A stretch of DNA of 64,000 nt from NCBI RefSeq assembly GCF_000764305.2, contig NW_025941620.1, positions 677,339 to 741,338 of the forward strand. Reading direction: 5' to 3'. Each line of letters begins with the position of its first letter. The first letter of the stretch is position 1. Source of the stretch: Hyalella azteca. Taxonomy: Eukaryota; Arthropoda; Malacostraca; Amphipoda; Hyalellidae. The notes under the pieces are model-generated. The model did no database searches. It was not told the origin of the DNA and saw only the letters and a list, made by a program, of their open reading frames with translations. Positions 10,873 to 25,300 of the stretch are shown here, one piece after another. Made by a program: the position numbers and the translations under genes.

Positions 10873-12300
10873 CAGGGACCGAGAAAACTGGTAGCTATCA
10901 TTCCTATTAAGCTACTCTCTTCTACCTGTCAGGTCAAAACCTTTTTGTATTTCATAGCATTTATATAAAGTTATAGCCAGGGTGTATTTATTTATTAATT
11001 GTCATTGTTATGTTTGAATTGTTAGTTGTTGCCGCTGAATTGCTGTTAACCAACAAATTCCTACTTGGAGCTCCTCTATCGTTTCTATCTGGCTAAGAAG
11101 CTTCATCTTATCGTATCAATTTAAATTAATTATGACTAAACTGGAACACTTACTGTAGTGCAACTGAATTAATTTATAAAATAATGAAGTTGTATATACT
11201 TGCTTAATTCTTGCTGTCAGTTGTTCATGTTTTTCTATCACATTGAATCAGTCGATCCGGGATGAAGTTTCGATTTTTGATGTCAATTTTTTTCAGCTTT
11301 ACTTGCCCGGTTGCTCACTATTGATCATAATGATTGGTTTGCTTTCTGTTTCCGCTGCTCGTTACTGAACAGTTTCTTCTCCATTGCTTTTAATTGCCGC
11401 ATAAGACTTTTCCTGCGTTTCCTTGACATTCCTCGCTGAGTATTTGTTGTTTTCTAGACTCTAATTTGTTTCATTTTAGTTTCTTTTATTAGCTAACCTG
11501 TTGAATAATTATTCCTAAATATCATTAATTTTATGAAATTGATGCCACCTATTGATATGTATTTAAGTCACCTCATATTTTTTGGAATATCTACAAAATT
11601 TAAAGTTTCTAAATCGTATTTGGTATTGCAATTTAATTTGATCCATGAATATGTGGGGCCAAAGATATCTTTTTAGTATTGATCATGTGTATAAGGGTGA
11701 CGTGTATATATAAGGCGTGTGGAAGTAGCATGAAGATATACACTTTATACGATATATGACATTTGAACTTCCATAATAATATTTGTGACGTTCTATTATC
11801 GTAAACTATATACTGAAGGGACTTCTCGGTCCCAAACCCCGGAACGGAAACATACAAATTTTTTAATGAATTTAACAGTGTGTGAGAAATTAGACAATCC
11901 TGTTAAAAGTTAATATAAAATACTAGTAGCAGAATAAATAGCAGTTGCCACTCGCACTTGCTCTTACCATTTATTGTTTTATAAGTCTGGTTGAGGTGTA
12001 AATAAGCGCCACACGTGTCAGTTTGTAAAATTGTAATAGTTGAAAATGTTTCATTTATCTTACCATAAAAAACACCACATCTTCTTCCCCACACAATCAT
12101 TAAAACGACATAAAATATATTATGGCACATTTCAAGTTAATAATAGTTTACCACGGTGCTTATATGTTAAATATTCATAAAAAACGCAATTATTAATTGT
12201 CCAGCACTATTCATTCAGCATGAATTTATCAAGAGCTGTGGGTGATTTTCACTGCAGCATCGCACAATGTCGTGCGCTGAAATTATGTCTTCAGGACTAT
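10873..12300. other. Intergenic, 3' of COMMD3
   Basis: AT-rich sequence with no open frame that I can assign and no recognisable repeat structure. Confidence 0.5.
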
Positions 12301-12304
12301 CATG

Positions 12305-12565
12305 GAATGCGTGAGAGGAATGCGTCCCTCGTCCAAGAGGGAGGTGTGTCGTGGTATGTCCTATGGGAGTGCGTTGTGTCGTGGACCTGGGGAATGCGTC
12401 GTGGGGTTGAAAACGGTAGTGCGTCGTGGGGTTGAAAAGGGGAGTGCGTCGTGGGGTTGAGGGGGGGCCAGGGGAGTGCGTCGTGGGGTTGAAAAGGGGA
12501 TTGCGTCGTGGGGTTGGAAAGTGTAGTGCGTCGCTGGGGGATCAGGGGAGTGCGTCGTGGTGCCG
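12305..12565. repeat. Minisatellite, unit around gggagtgcgtcgtggggttg
   Basis: About eight degenerate copies of a 20-30 base GC-rich unit in otherwise AT-rich DNA between the convergent genes. Confidence 0.8.
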
Positions 12566-12779
12566 TATATTTTACGAGGAAGCGGTTACAGTTTGCTGAA
12601 CTTCGTTGACATGTCAGCTCTGAAAGGAAAAATTATTTTAGTGCTTTTTATTAAGAAAAATTATATAGGTATTTTAAAGTTATTTTACCGCGTCAATATT
12701 TTGTTCCTAAATTAGACTATCCCAGTTCCGTTTTTTCTATTTGACATGGAACAATGCTATTCACGTTGTTATAAAAACT

Positions 12780-12960
12780 TCATAATTGATATGTTCGTGT
12801 TTGATAAATATTCAATAAATATTCAAAATATTCAAGTTTGATAAGTATTCAAGTATTAAATATTGACATTTAAACGCGAAATTTAAATATTGTCAATAAA
12901 TATTTTAAACGCGACATTTAAATGTCAATATTTAAATATTGCCATTTAAACGAAACATAA
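12780..12960. repeat. AT-rich inverted repeats
   Basis: Repeated motifs aatattgacatttaaacgcg and their complements (cgcgacatttaaatgtcaat) can pair in several registers. Confidence 0.55.
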
Positions 12961-13049
12961 CGAACAGCTAACTAAAAAGTTCACTGTAAGAAACAATTGA
13001 GTCACGTGAGCTTACTCGAAGACACGTGCGCGAGGCCACCGCGTGTACA

Positions 13050-13201
13050 TGACATTTGGCGCCCAAAACTGAACAATAACTCACAGGGCGCGGCCGTACA
13101 ATGATACCAGCAGCCAAATAATAGCATCGATAAAAACAGCAGCCATAATATGACATTTGGTGCCCAAAACTGAACAATAACTCACAGGGCGCGGCCATAC
13201 A
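13050..13201. repeat. Tandem duplication of the last coding bases of module C
   Basis: A block of about 50 bases covering the final codons and stop (13151-13201) recurs 101 bases downstream of the gene (13050-13100) with two or three differences. The downstream copy is not needed for the frame. Confidence 0.8.
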
Positions 13202-13301
13202 GAAGGTGTCGTGCCTGATGATAGCCGCTCTCTAGCGCCCCGTGCACGGTAGAGAAGTGACGCTCACTGTTGGCTTCTCCTGCCACCGCCAGCACTGCCA
13301 C
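13182..13301 (-). CDS. Module C exon 9: GEA-type FAD motif and stop
   Basis: Forty codons after acceptor AACGCCAG: VAVLAVAGEANSERHFSTVH, then GALESGYHQARHLLYGRAL and TGA. This is the C-terminal FAD-contacting motif of amine oxidases (usually GEAT..); asparagine replaces the threonine. Confidence 0.88.
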   Translation of the reverse strand: MAVLAVAGEANSERHFSTVHGALESGYHQARHLLYGRAL

Positions 13302-16300
13302 CTGGCGTTAGGTAGAGCAGTGGTAGAGGTGGGGTAGTGGTAGGAGGTGTAGTAGTGGTGTGAGGCGGGATAGTGGTAGGAGGTGTAGTAGTGGTAGAGG
13401 TAGGGCAGTGGTAGAGGGTGTAGTAGTGGTAGAGGTGGGGCAGTGGTAGAGGGTGTAGTAGGGGTAGAGGTGGGGCAGTGGTAGAGGGTGTAGTAGTGGT
13501 AGAGGTGGGGCAGTGGTAGAGGGTGTAGTAGTGGTAGAGGTGGGGCAGTGGTAGAGGGTGTAGTAGTGGTAGAGGTGGGGCAGTGGTAGAGGGTGTAGTA
13601 GTGGTAGAGGTGGGGCAGTGGTAGAGGGTGTAGTAGTGGTGTGAGGCGGGGCAGTGGTAGGAGGTGTAGTAGTGGTGTGAGGCGGGGCAGTGGTAGAGGG
13701 TGTAGTAGTGGTGTGAGGCGGGGCAGTGGTAGAGGGTGTAGTAGTGGTGTAAGGCGGGGCAGCTGAGTGTGTGGACACATCGTGGTGTAAATAAATCTAT
13801 ATTCATAACACGGCAGACTTCATACATTTGTGCTACCTGCGTTCCTAGTCAAGGTTTACTTTGTCATTAGCTACTAAAAAGTTGGAGGCAAAAGTCGGGG
13901 TTTACTTCGTCGTTAGCCTCAGAGGAGTAAATTAATTGCACATTGCATTAAATTTGATATTTCTTACCTGACTAAATCAAGTCATCTGCAAAGAATAAGG
14001 TTACACTGTCTGCTAACGATAAAATCTAGGGCTCAAATTACGATATATTAACTGAATTAAAAGACAGAATATTTCATCGAGAAACTAGTTAGTTAGTTAG
14101 TTTAGTGGCCAAATGTTTACTAGCGCTTCAGCTATTTAGCTATCTCGCACCGAAAGTCAAGATGAACATCATCATAGAGGTGGAAGGTCTCAATTATTAA
14201 ATCCCCCTAGGAGCGCGAAATCCCATAGGACTTCTGACGCGCACAGACACGCGTCAAAAGTCCCCACTGAAGGGGATCGAGAAACTGTACGTTTCTATGA
14301 TGTATATTAGCAGTAACGCTTAAACTTTGATCAGTATTGCTCTTTTCACTTGAAGAGACCCTAGATTAACATTTATTTAGAAAGTTACTTTAATACTTCA
14401 ATGATCATCACGCACATGGCCGCCATCGGGGAGCTGAGCGGTGACAGGGGCGTTGAGATGCTCCGTGCTGCAGCCCCGGCGCTCGAACTCCACGGAGGGA
14501 TGAGCGTAGGAGCCGCGCACCAGGGGGTTACTGCTCCACTGCGACCTGTGGGGATATATGAGCTTTACTGCACTACTAGTTACTGCACTGCTACTAGTTA
14601 CTGCTCCACTGCGACCTGTGAGGGATATAGTAGCTGCACTGCACTACTAGTTACTGCACTGCTACTAGTTACTGCTCCACTGCGACCTGCGGAGATATAG
14701 TAGCTTTACTGCACTACTAGTTACTGCACTGCTACTAGTTACTGCTCCACTGCGACCTGTGGTTATATAGTAGCTTTACTGCACTACTACCAGTACTCGT
14801 AACTGCGACTGTGGTGGAACATGAGCTTCACTGCACTACTAGTTACTGCCACTGTGGTGGAACATGAGCTTCACAGGACTGCCTCCTAAAAAGAGAAGTT
14901 AAGAAGAGCCTACCACGTAGAGACTAAAGAGACACAAGAACGAGGCAGTTTTAATACAGAAGTGACTATGCGAAAAAATCTAAATTCAGGGACGCTAGGA
15001 CAATAGTTTAGCGAAGCAATTTTACAATAAAAGAATTCGAAAGGCAAGGCTTTAATGCCCTCTATCAGTTCCAGGAGTTCGGGATACACTTTGCATAAAC
15101 GTATCGCTTTGTACCCTTAATGGGCGAGTGTACAAGACACAAGATGCGCCCGCCAGTATTTACTAGCATTGGTCTGCAATTGCAAGATTTCGAGGACGAT
15201 ATCAGGATGTCGGGAGTCAATAGGATCGCGTGCTCCTAGAACATCCTATAGTAAAAAGATCAACCGGGCACCAGGGTCGATAGGAAGGAAAAAATCCTTT
15301 TACAAGCTGGCGAGGATGTGATGTTTAGCGAGTAGTTCCGTCGTGCGGAGACAAAAAGTAATAATATTGGAAATATAATTAATATTTTGAATATTAAGTA
15401 TTAATATAATATGTTATTAATATATATTAATATTTATTTTAATGAATAAATAATAATATTCGAAATATAATTTTGAAATATTCTAAATTTGTACATAAAA
15501 AGAATAGAACCCACCTGTAGACTCGGGTGGGAGGCGGTATGTCAGGACGTCGTAGGAATGTCCTCAGGATGCGGGTGCACCGCTCAGCGACGTCGGCCTC
15601 CGAGGAGCGCTCCATGGCCACGGCCCCCGCCCCGCTCACCCACCCCGTCAGGCGCGGCGCTGCCCCGTGCGTCATGTCGAACCCCGTCACGTGCTCCTCC
15701 CACTGACATAATGACGCGTTATCAATGACATAATAATGCGTTACAAACTTCATTGTAACCAATATAACTTAATCATAATCATTGTTCAAACTTATATTGT
15801 AGTTGATTGCTCACAGTTAATTCTACTGACATGAACATTGATGGTGCATTGACACAATTCTAACCGATAGTTGAACCTTAAACAATGAGTTGAAGTTTAG
15901 TTATAAATCAAAAACAATGACATCATTAAAAATATTTAGAATAGAATAGAAGTGTCGGCGCTGAAGAAATAGGCCCATGGCCTGTTGCCGATTCTTGAAC
16001 TTTTCGTGACTTGATTCACAAGGGATCCGGCTTTTGGAACCCGATCTTTCCATAGCTGACGATTGATTGAGATAGCTGCTGGACTTATTGCCTGGTCNNN
16101 NNNNNNNNNNNNNNNNNNNNNNNNNNNNNNNNNNNNNNNNNNNNNNNNNNNNNNNNNNNNNNNNNNNNNNNNNNNNNNNNNNNNNNNNNNNNNNNNNNAG
16201 GAATCCTACCTACATTATAACTTAATGTAAGGAATCCTACCTACATAATAACTTAATGTAAGGAATCCTGCCTACATAATAACTTAATGTAAGGAATCCT

Positions 16301-19300
16301 ACCTTCCAACCTACATAATAACTTAACCCCACAACTGAGACCTGCAGTCAGACACCGCGAGCTCAGCGGTGGGGCGCTCAGGAACAATCCCCCTAGGAGC
16401 GCGAAATCCCATAGGACTTCTGACGCGCACAGACACGCTTCAGAAGTCCCCCCTGAGGGGTTATAGTGAAAATAAAGTAAGGTATTGTGTAGAAACCAAC
16501 CCTGTCGGATCGCGGTCTTCGAGAACCGGTCGGTAGCCACACGAGCTGGATGCTCTCGCCGTTGTACATCTGCCACCAAGGCTCGCGGTACTCCAGTATT
16601 ATCTTGTTGAGTGTGCCGAACCCCATGCTGTGGATGGCCTGGGTTCATAGATAATATGAATTAGTCCTGATATAAGAACTGCCTTTAACAATAATCATTA
16701 AAAAAACTATTATTGCTTATAATAAAGGCTACAACAACCATACAAATCCTTACATTTATTGAGGACCTTGCCATTTGAGCGTCAAATAAGAGCTCTTTAG
16801 AATGTAAGGATGATGCCTTAACGATATTACGACTTTACTTTCTCATTCAATGCATGGATATTAGGAAGGGTGGTTGAGAGAGCCTTTTGGGTACTTGACA
16901 CAGAGGTGGCCCTGGTACTTCAACTAGCCCCTCTTACCTGACGCAGAAGTGGCCCCTGGTACTTGAACCAGCCCCTCTTACCTGACGCAGGAGCTAAGAG
17001 ATTACAACGAATTTTTCTTACCTGATGCAGGGGCTGGGGGAGGGGAGGCTGGAAGAGGTTGGGGCTGTTCTGCAGGACGCCGATGGAAGGCGTCACTAGG
17101 ACGGTGTCCGCTCCCACGACGCTGCCGTCCCTGCACGAACATTACGTTATTATGTTTATATTGTTATGTATAATGAAAGGTTCAATAATACTAATAATGT
17201 ATATATACATTATTAGGAACTATAATATCACTAGAAGAAGCACAAATGGGTCTTCCCCGGCTGTAGTTGTAGTATGTTAAATTGAAATATAGGCAATAAG
17301 ACCACTAGGAGGTGCAAAGACGCGCGGACTCGGACTCGGACAGTCCTGCTGGAAGGCAGCAGGACTGGAAGCATATGGGGAGCTCGTAATGCGCATAAAG
17401 CAAACAGAACTCCTACTTGTAAATTCTAAACAATTCCATGACATGAAAAAAAGATCAAAGCCTTTAATAAATCCTATGGTGTGAACCTTCCATTTGATTA
17501 ATGGATTTTTCGGTGGAATGCGACCAAATTTTTCACGAACAAAATGCGACTAACAAGGCCTTGCCTTCAGAGGTGAAGTAGATCCCATGTATAAATTTGT
17601 TCTAGAAATAAACCTAAGGTATTTTTAGATGCTCAAAGCTAATGTTTCTAATTCATAGATAAAAAGTAATAAAAGTAATTAACAACTAACGAGCAAGTGA
17701 CAGTGACAGCAGGGGCGTCGTCAGCAGAGACCAATCGACCTCGCCTCGGCACCACCGACGATGCGTAGGTCAATCTGACGAGTAACAATATATTATCAGT
17801 GAAGCATATATAACACATGCGCGAGCAATATATAGTTATATACAAACATTGATTTACATATATAAAGCAATACTAGGAAGTAGTTTGCCATTTCGAACAT
17901 CTGATTCTGAAATTATTTCGCCGAGGACGACAATCTAAAAATGTCCTAAAATAGAATAGAAAGTGCCGGCACTGAAGAAATAGGTCCAGGGCCTGTTGCC
18001 GATTCTTCATAGGACAAGTCGATTCAAAGGGCACACATGTTTAGCAATATAAGCAGTATTGATTGCAAAAAAGGATTGATCAAAGAAAACAGGACTAAGA
18101 TCTTCGATTTATTCATTGCAAAAATAGCATGAATCTCCATAAGCCTATATTAAGCGTGGGTTATTTATGTCCTGCCCGATGTGTTGAGAGGCTCACACAT
18201 ACGTACACATGCCTGAGGACAAGCGCATTAACCGTTCATACTACATACATACATGCATATATACCTGAACCTTAGCATACACATCTGAACACACGCAAAT
18301 ACATTTGAACAGTCGCGAACGCGTCTGTACAAACACGCGTCACCCTCCTGAAACACACGCCACACACCCAAAACACACACGCCACACAGGTGAAGCACAC
18401 ACCCGACACACACGCCACCCACCTAAAACACACACGCCACACACCCGAAACACATACGCCACACACCCGAAACACACACACACCACACACCCGAAACACA
18501 TACACCACACACCCGAAAAACACACGCCACACACCTAAAACACACGTCACACACCTGAAACACATACCACACACCCGAAACACACACACCACACACCCGA
18601 AAAACACACGCCACACACCCGAAAAACACACGTCACACAGCTGAAACACACACGCCTGATACACGCGTCACCCACCTGAGCACGCGCGTCTGGAGCCAGA
18701 ACTCGGCAGTAGCGCGGGTGTAGACACACACCCAAAACACACACCTATAACACACACACGTCACACACCCAAAACACACGCGTCACCCACCTGAGCACGC
18801 GCGTCTGGAGCCAGACCTCGGCAGTAGCGCGGGTGTAGAGCGCCCCCAGGGCCGCGGTCATGCCATAGCGAGGGTTGATGTTGTACTCGCCAGGGCAGAA
18901 CTCGTAGCGGCCCCAGTGCCGTGACGACACTTGGCTTAGGTTGTCGCAAGCGTTGTCAGCCAGGTACCATCTGTGAACCATAAACAGTACCATTAAAAAT
19001 GGTCAATTACTTGACTATTGACTTGACTTGACAATTACTTGTAATTGATTAATCAAGATTGTCAAAAAAAAATAGTCAATTACTGACGGCTGTTCATTGG
19101 TCGTGTTCGAGCTAAAGCCACCAATTATAGACGAGGAATTGTGTACTCAGAACGCTAATTGGACTTAAGCGAGTATTGATTGTACGGCTTCAGTCTGGTG
19201 ATGGCTAGGTATTATGCATGACCCAGGACCCACTTGACGACCCAGGACCCACTTGATGACCCAGACCCCACTTGATGACCCAGGACCCACTTGATGACCC

Positions 19301-22300
19301 AGGCCCCACTTGATGACCCAGGACCCACTTGATGCACCAGGACCCACTTGACGACCCAGAACCCACTTGACGACCCAGGACCCACTTGATGATCCAGACC
19401 CCACTTGATGACCCAGGACCCACTTGATGACCCAGGACCCACTTGATGACCTAGACCCCACTTGATGACCCAGGCCCCACTTGATGACCCAGACCCCACT
19501 TGATGACCCAGACCCCACTTAATGACCCAGGCCCCACTTGATGACCCAGACCCCACTTGATGACCCAGGACCCACTTGATGACCCAGGCCCCACTTGATG
19601 ACCCAGGACCCACTTGATGACCCAGGCCCCACTTGATGACCCAGGACCCACTTGATGACCCAGACCCCACTTGATGACCCAGGATCCACTTGATGACCCA
19701 GGACCCACTTGACGACCCAGGACCCACTTGATGACCCATGACCCACTTGATGACCCAGGCCCCACTTGACCCAGGACCCACTTGATGACCCAGGACCCAC
19801 TTGATGACCCAGGACCCACTTGACGATCCAGAACCCACTTGACGACCCAGGACCCACTTGATGACCCAGACCCCACTTGATGATCCAGGACCCACTTGAT
19901 GACCCAGGCCCCACTTGATGACCCAGGACCCACTTGATGCACCAGTGGTACATGGCCTCGTACAGCCTCCTCTGCTGCGGATCCTTCACGTCGCCAAGGA
20001 ACTCCTGCTGGAAGTGCTGCTCGAATCCAAACACCGTCGACACATCCTCGGGGTCCCCGGGACGTTTGTTCACACCCAAGGATTGTAGGACTTCTTCCCG
20101 CGAGTCGAAATAGTTCCAGACCTTGTTGACTATCTCAGGGTCGAGCTCTTCACCATCGCTCGTGAAAAAATGGCCTGAAATGAACGCAATATTACGTCAT
20201 GTTCTGTGTCACATTTGAAAATTATCTATGGTAAATATTATAGAGTATAATTAATCAAGTTAGATGAATGCATTACCCGTCACCCTGAACACGAAATGCA
20301 CTATTAACTGCGCTTCCCTTTACACAAACATGGAGTAAACAATCGTTCAGCCGAACAGAAGGGGAGTTCACCCTTGAGACGTTCAAGAGAAGAATGGATG
20401 CGTATTTAAACAAAATTTCGGATTGTCCGGTTATGTCCCACTACCCTCAGCAAGTAGCAAGCATTTTGCATCCGCCGACCCAACTGAGGACATCAGCTGG
20501 CCCAACTGAGGGCATCAGCTGGCCCAACTGAGGGCATCAGCTGGCCCAACTGAGGGCATCAGCTGGCCCAATTGAGGACATCAGCTGGCCCAACTGCGGG
20601 CATCAGCTGGCCCAACTGAGGGCATCAGCTGGCCCGTGGTCACGTTCAACGTTCTCTCCGTCCCCAGATATCGGGGGACCTGCTCATCGACGGTTTGGGG
20701 ACGGTGAACGACGAAGGCGGCGCATCAGCATGGCCGCGGACCAGGAAGTCATAAACTCAACATAAGGACATTATTTACTGCACTACCCATTGCATGGACG
20801 TACCCAACCGTCTATTACCCATCACTTGGACGTACCCACCCATGGGTGCGTCCACCCATGAGGTGGACGTCCCCAACTGCCTATTGCCAGTGGACGTCCC
20901 CAACCGCCCATTACCAGTGGACGTCCCCAACCGCCCATTACCAGTGGACGTACCAAGCCGTCCATTACCAGTGGACGTACCCAACCGTCCACTATCCATG
21001 AGGTGGACGTACCCAACCGTCCACTACCCGTGGACGTACCGAGCCCGTCCTTGCTGTAGACGCGGGACACGTGCTGCTGGGGGTGTGCCACGAGGAGGTC
21101 GTGTAGCAGGTTGCCGCGCTGTCCGTGTATCCACTGCGCCCCGAGCTCCACGGGAGCGTCGGGCCGTAGGTCCGGGTATATGGAGTGCACGCGCCCTCCC
21201 ACGCGCCCGCTGCCTACGCGCATGGAAATAAATAGATTTTTTTTATGGGGGAAAAAAGTGAAGAACATTTTGCAAATGTCTCAGTAGATACAGAAATAAA
21301 TTTTTTTTTCTAGGGTACAAAGAGTAAAAAAATTAGCAAATATATCATTAATTTCTACGAGTGGAACACTTTCTTTCATTACTTTCATTAGTAACGCTGA
21401 ATTAAATTCGTTGAACGTTGAATTTGATTCATTTGTTCCATTCGCTCTGGTGCATAAATTTGCATGACTTATTCCTATTAATATTTTGGAGCGTGAAGGT
21501 CAAAGATCATCACTACTACTTAAAAAATTGATTATTTTGGTGATAAATTCAGTTGCATAGTCACATACACACACGACTAGAGCTGCAGAAATATTTTCGA
21601 GATGAAAATCCGAGGCGTGAAGTGCGGACAAATGAATTTTCGGGCGTTGTCAAAAAATTTGTACACTAATTTAGACCAAAATTTAAAAAATAATAATACA
21701 AATAACGATTCCAGAACTAACAAAATAAATTAAAATAAATGAAAACAAAAATAACTATCGAGGAACCATCAAACTCTCACCTTCTATGATAAGGATATCG
21801 TTGACACCGGCGGCGTTAAGAGCGATGGTCGCGCCAAGGGCGGCCGCTCCAGCGCCGACCACCGCCACACTGCGGGTACTGGTGGGCCGGGGGGGCAGGG
21901 GTCGCAGTACACTGTATAGTGACAGTACATCATCACATTACTGCACACCACAACCACCACCATCATCACATTACTGCACACCACCTCCACCACCATCATC
22001 ACATTACTGCACACCATAACCACCACCATCATCACATTACTGCACACCACCACCACCACCACCATCATCATATTACTGCACACCACAACCACCACCACCA
22101 TCATCATCACATTACTGCACACCACAACCACCACCATCATCACATTACTGCACACCACCATCACCACCACCATCATCATCACATTACTGCACACCACCAT
22201 CACCACCACCATCATCATCACATTACTGCACACCACAATCACCACTACAACCATCATAACACATTACTTGTGCTTAAGGGTTGATGGTGGATTAACATCA

Positions 22301-25300
22301 GACATATTCGAACCATTACAAAAGCATATATAACCATTAGCATATATTGTATATTAGTGTATACAAAAGCATATATAGCATTATAAGTCTTTATTATAGG
22401 TGTGGTCCATTTGACACGTCCTCTCATTGCCGTCGCTAATAAGTTGCCACTTCCAACATTATAAAAAATTCCTTTTTCATATGATAAAAAAAGTAGTCTA
22501 TATTATGTTTACTTATAGTTTTTGGAAATTTTTAAATCGATAAATTATATTATGAAGCTGAAAATGATGCTAAGCTAATCAATCAGGAAGTATTTTCAAC
22601 ATACTCGAACTGAAAGCTGAAGTGATTTTAACACAGCAGGTAAGGCCACTTTTACAAATATCTATCCAAGAAGGTTTTTATTATCTGTTCAAGTAACAGG
22701 ACCAAGCAGTCAATATATCGATAAATCTATAATACAAGTGTTTGCAAAAAATATAAAATATTTGCCATAAAAGAATAGATGTATGCAATACTAAATTTTT
22801 GTTTATTAAAATACAGACAGAATAAGATGGTAATAAACAAAAGCCTATGATAAAGATGTATTTCCTTCACCATGAAGTTGGAGTGTTGTTTCCATCCAGC
22901 ACAGTCACGCTTGCCTGTAGAAATATAATTTCTCATTACTTCCTACTCACAATTTCTCATTACTTCCTACTCACAATTTCTCGTTACTTCCTACTTACAA
23001 TTTCTAACTACTTCATACTTACAATTTCTCATTACTTCTCACTTACAATTTCGCATTACTTCTTACTCACAATTTCTTATTACTTCCAACTCACAATTTC
23101 TTTTTACCTCTTACTAATAATTTCTCGTTACTTCCTTCTCACATTTTCTCATTACTTCCAACTCACAATTTCTCATTACTTCCTACTCACAATTTCTCAT
23201 TGCTTCTTACTCACAATTTCTTATTACTTCCTACTCACAATTTCTCATTACTTCCTACTCATAATTTTTCATTGCTCCCTACTCACAATTTCCTACTCAC
23301 ATCCCACTCCAACTCACAATATTTGCACGTGTACTCATAATATTTGCACGTGTACTCATAATATTTGCACGTGTACTCATAATATTTGCACGTGTACTCA
23401 TAATATTTACACGTGCACTCATAATATTTACATGTGTACTCATAATATTTACACGTGTACTCATAATATTTACACGTGTACTCATAATATTTTCACGTGT
23501 ACTCATAATATTTGCACGTGTACTCATAATATTCACACGTGTACTCATAATATTCACACGTGTACTCACATCCAGCACGGCAGCAGCTGGCACGCACATC
23601 AGGGCCAGCTGGTCCAGCAGCAGCTGGCGCGCGTAGAGCTTCTGCGTGACGCCATCTGCGAAATATATTATTAATTTAAATATATAATATAATACTAGAT
23701 GTATAATATAAGATTAGACAATAATATAATATTACTTTAGAAATATTATCGGCTGAGACATAATTGATTAATAATTGACTGACCTAAAAGTTATTTTCTT
23801 AATAATCGTTCTAAATTGATGAATATTATTGATGAAACATGATTGATTAATAACTGATTGGCTGATCATACATGGGAACGTTAGGAATTAAATAATCACA
23901 CTGGTTTTCAATTTTCATTTTGTGGTTAATTAAAAAGCTTTAGTTAAGCTTTTCTTGCTCATTTGAATTCGTGCGATTTTAAAAGAAGCGAATAAATTTA
24001 GCTCAATTTTCAAATTTACGATAAGCTGAATGTTTTGAATAACTTATGGATGGCCTTAACGTAGGTTCAACCACCGTAATCCTGGCAAATATTAAGATAA
24101 TCTTATTTAGGTACGTGGCAGAAAATCATGTCGAAGATACGGTGCATGGTGATGCAGTGCACCACAACTCACTGCGGTGCATGGTGATGCAGTGCACCAC
24201 AACTCACTGCGGTGCAGGGTGATGCAGTGCACTGGTGCGTTACGGTGCACGTTGCGGTGGTGCAGGCTTATGGCGCTCACCGGCGCGTCGCGGACGATCA
24301 AACCGTTGCCGAGTTTTGCCTGTTGGCAAAAAAATTGATTTTGTTGACAAACATTATTTTTTCTTATATTGACAAACATTAAATTTTTATGTTGACTAAC
24401 ATTAGTTTTTTATATTGACAAAAATTGGCTTTTTATATTGACTAACATTAGTTTTTTATTATATTGACAAACATTAATTTCTTATGTTGACTATCATTAG
24501 TTTTTTTTAGAATGACAAACATTAACTTTTTATGTTGACTAACATTAGATTTTATATTGACAAAAAAAATTAGCTGTTTATGTTGATTAACATTAGTTTT
24601 TTTATATTGACAAAAATTAGCTTTTTATGTTGACAAACATTATTTCTACTTATATTGACAAACATTAGTTTTTTATTTTGACTAACATTGCTGGTGTTGA
24701 ACAGAGTCTATCTTTTGGATATTTACCTCCACTATAGGCACATCAAAAAGTGTAGAGATCTTGAGCTCGTCTCACACTTCACGAAGATCATTATTAATTA
24801 TTAATGAACATTAATAAGTGAACATTATTAATTCAAAGCAGAACATTTTCCATAGCTAATTTTTTGAATAAGGTCATGAAAAATTAGAGGAAGTAAGCAA
24901 AAAGAATCAACCCTTTAGCCAAACGACGTTGAATCAACGTTGTTTGGTTAAATCAACGTTAATTTAACGTGGTTTCAACGTTGTTTGCTAGGTCGGGAAT
25001 AAAAAAATAACTTTAGTCTCACCGTAAGTTTATCAAAGACCGTGATGAATAAATAACCTAAGTTCTGACCGTAAGGTTATCAAGGACCGAGAAGAATAAA
25101 TAACTTAAGTTCTGACCGTAAGTTTATCAAGGACCGAGAATAATAAATAACTTAAGTTCTGACCGTAAGTTTATCAAGGACCGTGAAGAATAAATAACTT
25201 AAGTTCTGACCGAGAAGAATAAATAACTTAAGTTCTGACCGTGATCAATAAATAACTTAAGTTCTGACCGTAAGTTTATCAAGGACCGAGAAGTAGAGGT

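Noticed and set aside
13232..13827. Long Pro/Thr/Tyr/His-rich frames of 156-187 codons on the minus strand
   Set aside because: They are translations of the 35-bp minisatellite in three frames; the real sequence here is an intron of the oxidase.
14416..14530. Shorter module C exon 8 starting at GAGCAG|TAACCCC
   Set aside because: Phase also fits, but starting at 14545 recovers the conserved W before SSNP, as in module A.
19165..20079. Gly/Ser/Trp/Val repeat proteins of up to 227 codons (minus)
   Set aside because: Products of the 19-bp array (three units make a 57-base frame-keeping block). Only 19934-20174 belongs to a real exon.
22847..23674. 275-codon plus-strand frame rich in Ser, His and Thr
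   Set aside because: Covers two minisatellites and runs antisense through real oxidase exon sequence at 23570-23655.
24281..24319. 13-codon version of the module B exon ending at GTGAGC
   Set aside because: It ends in phase 0, whereas the next exon at 23655 needs phase 1; the later GTGAGT donor fits.
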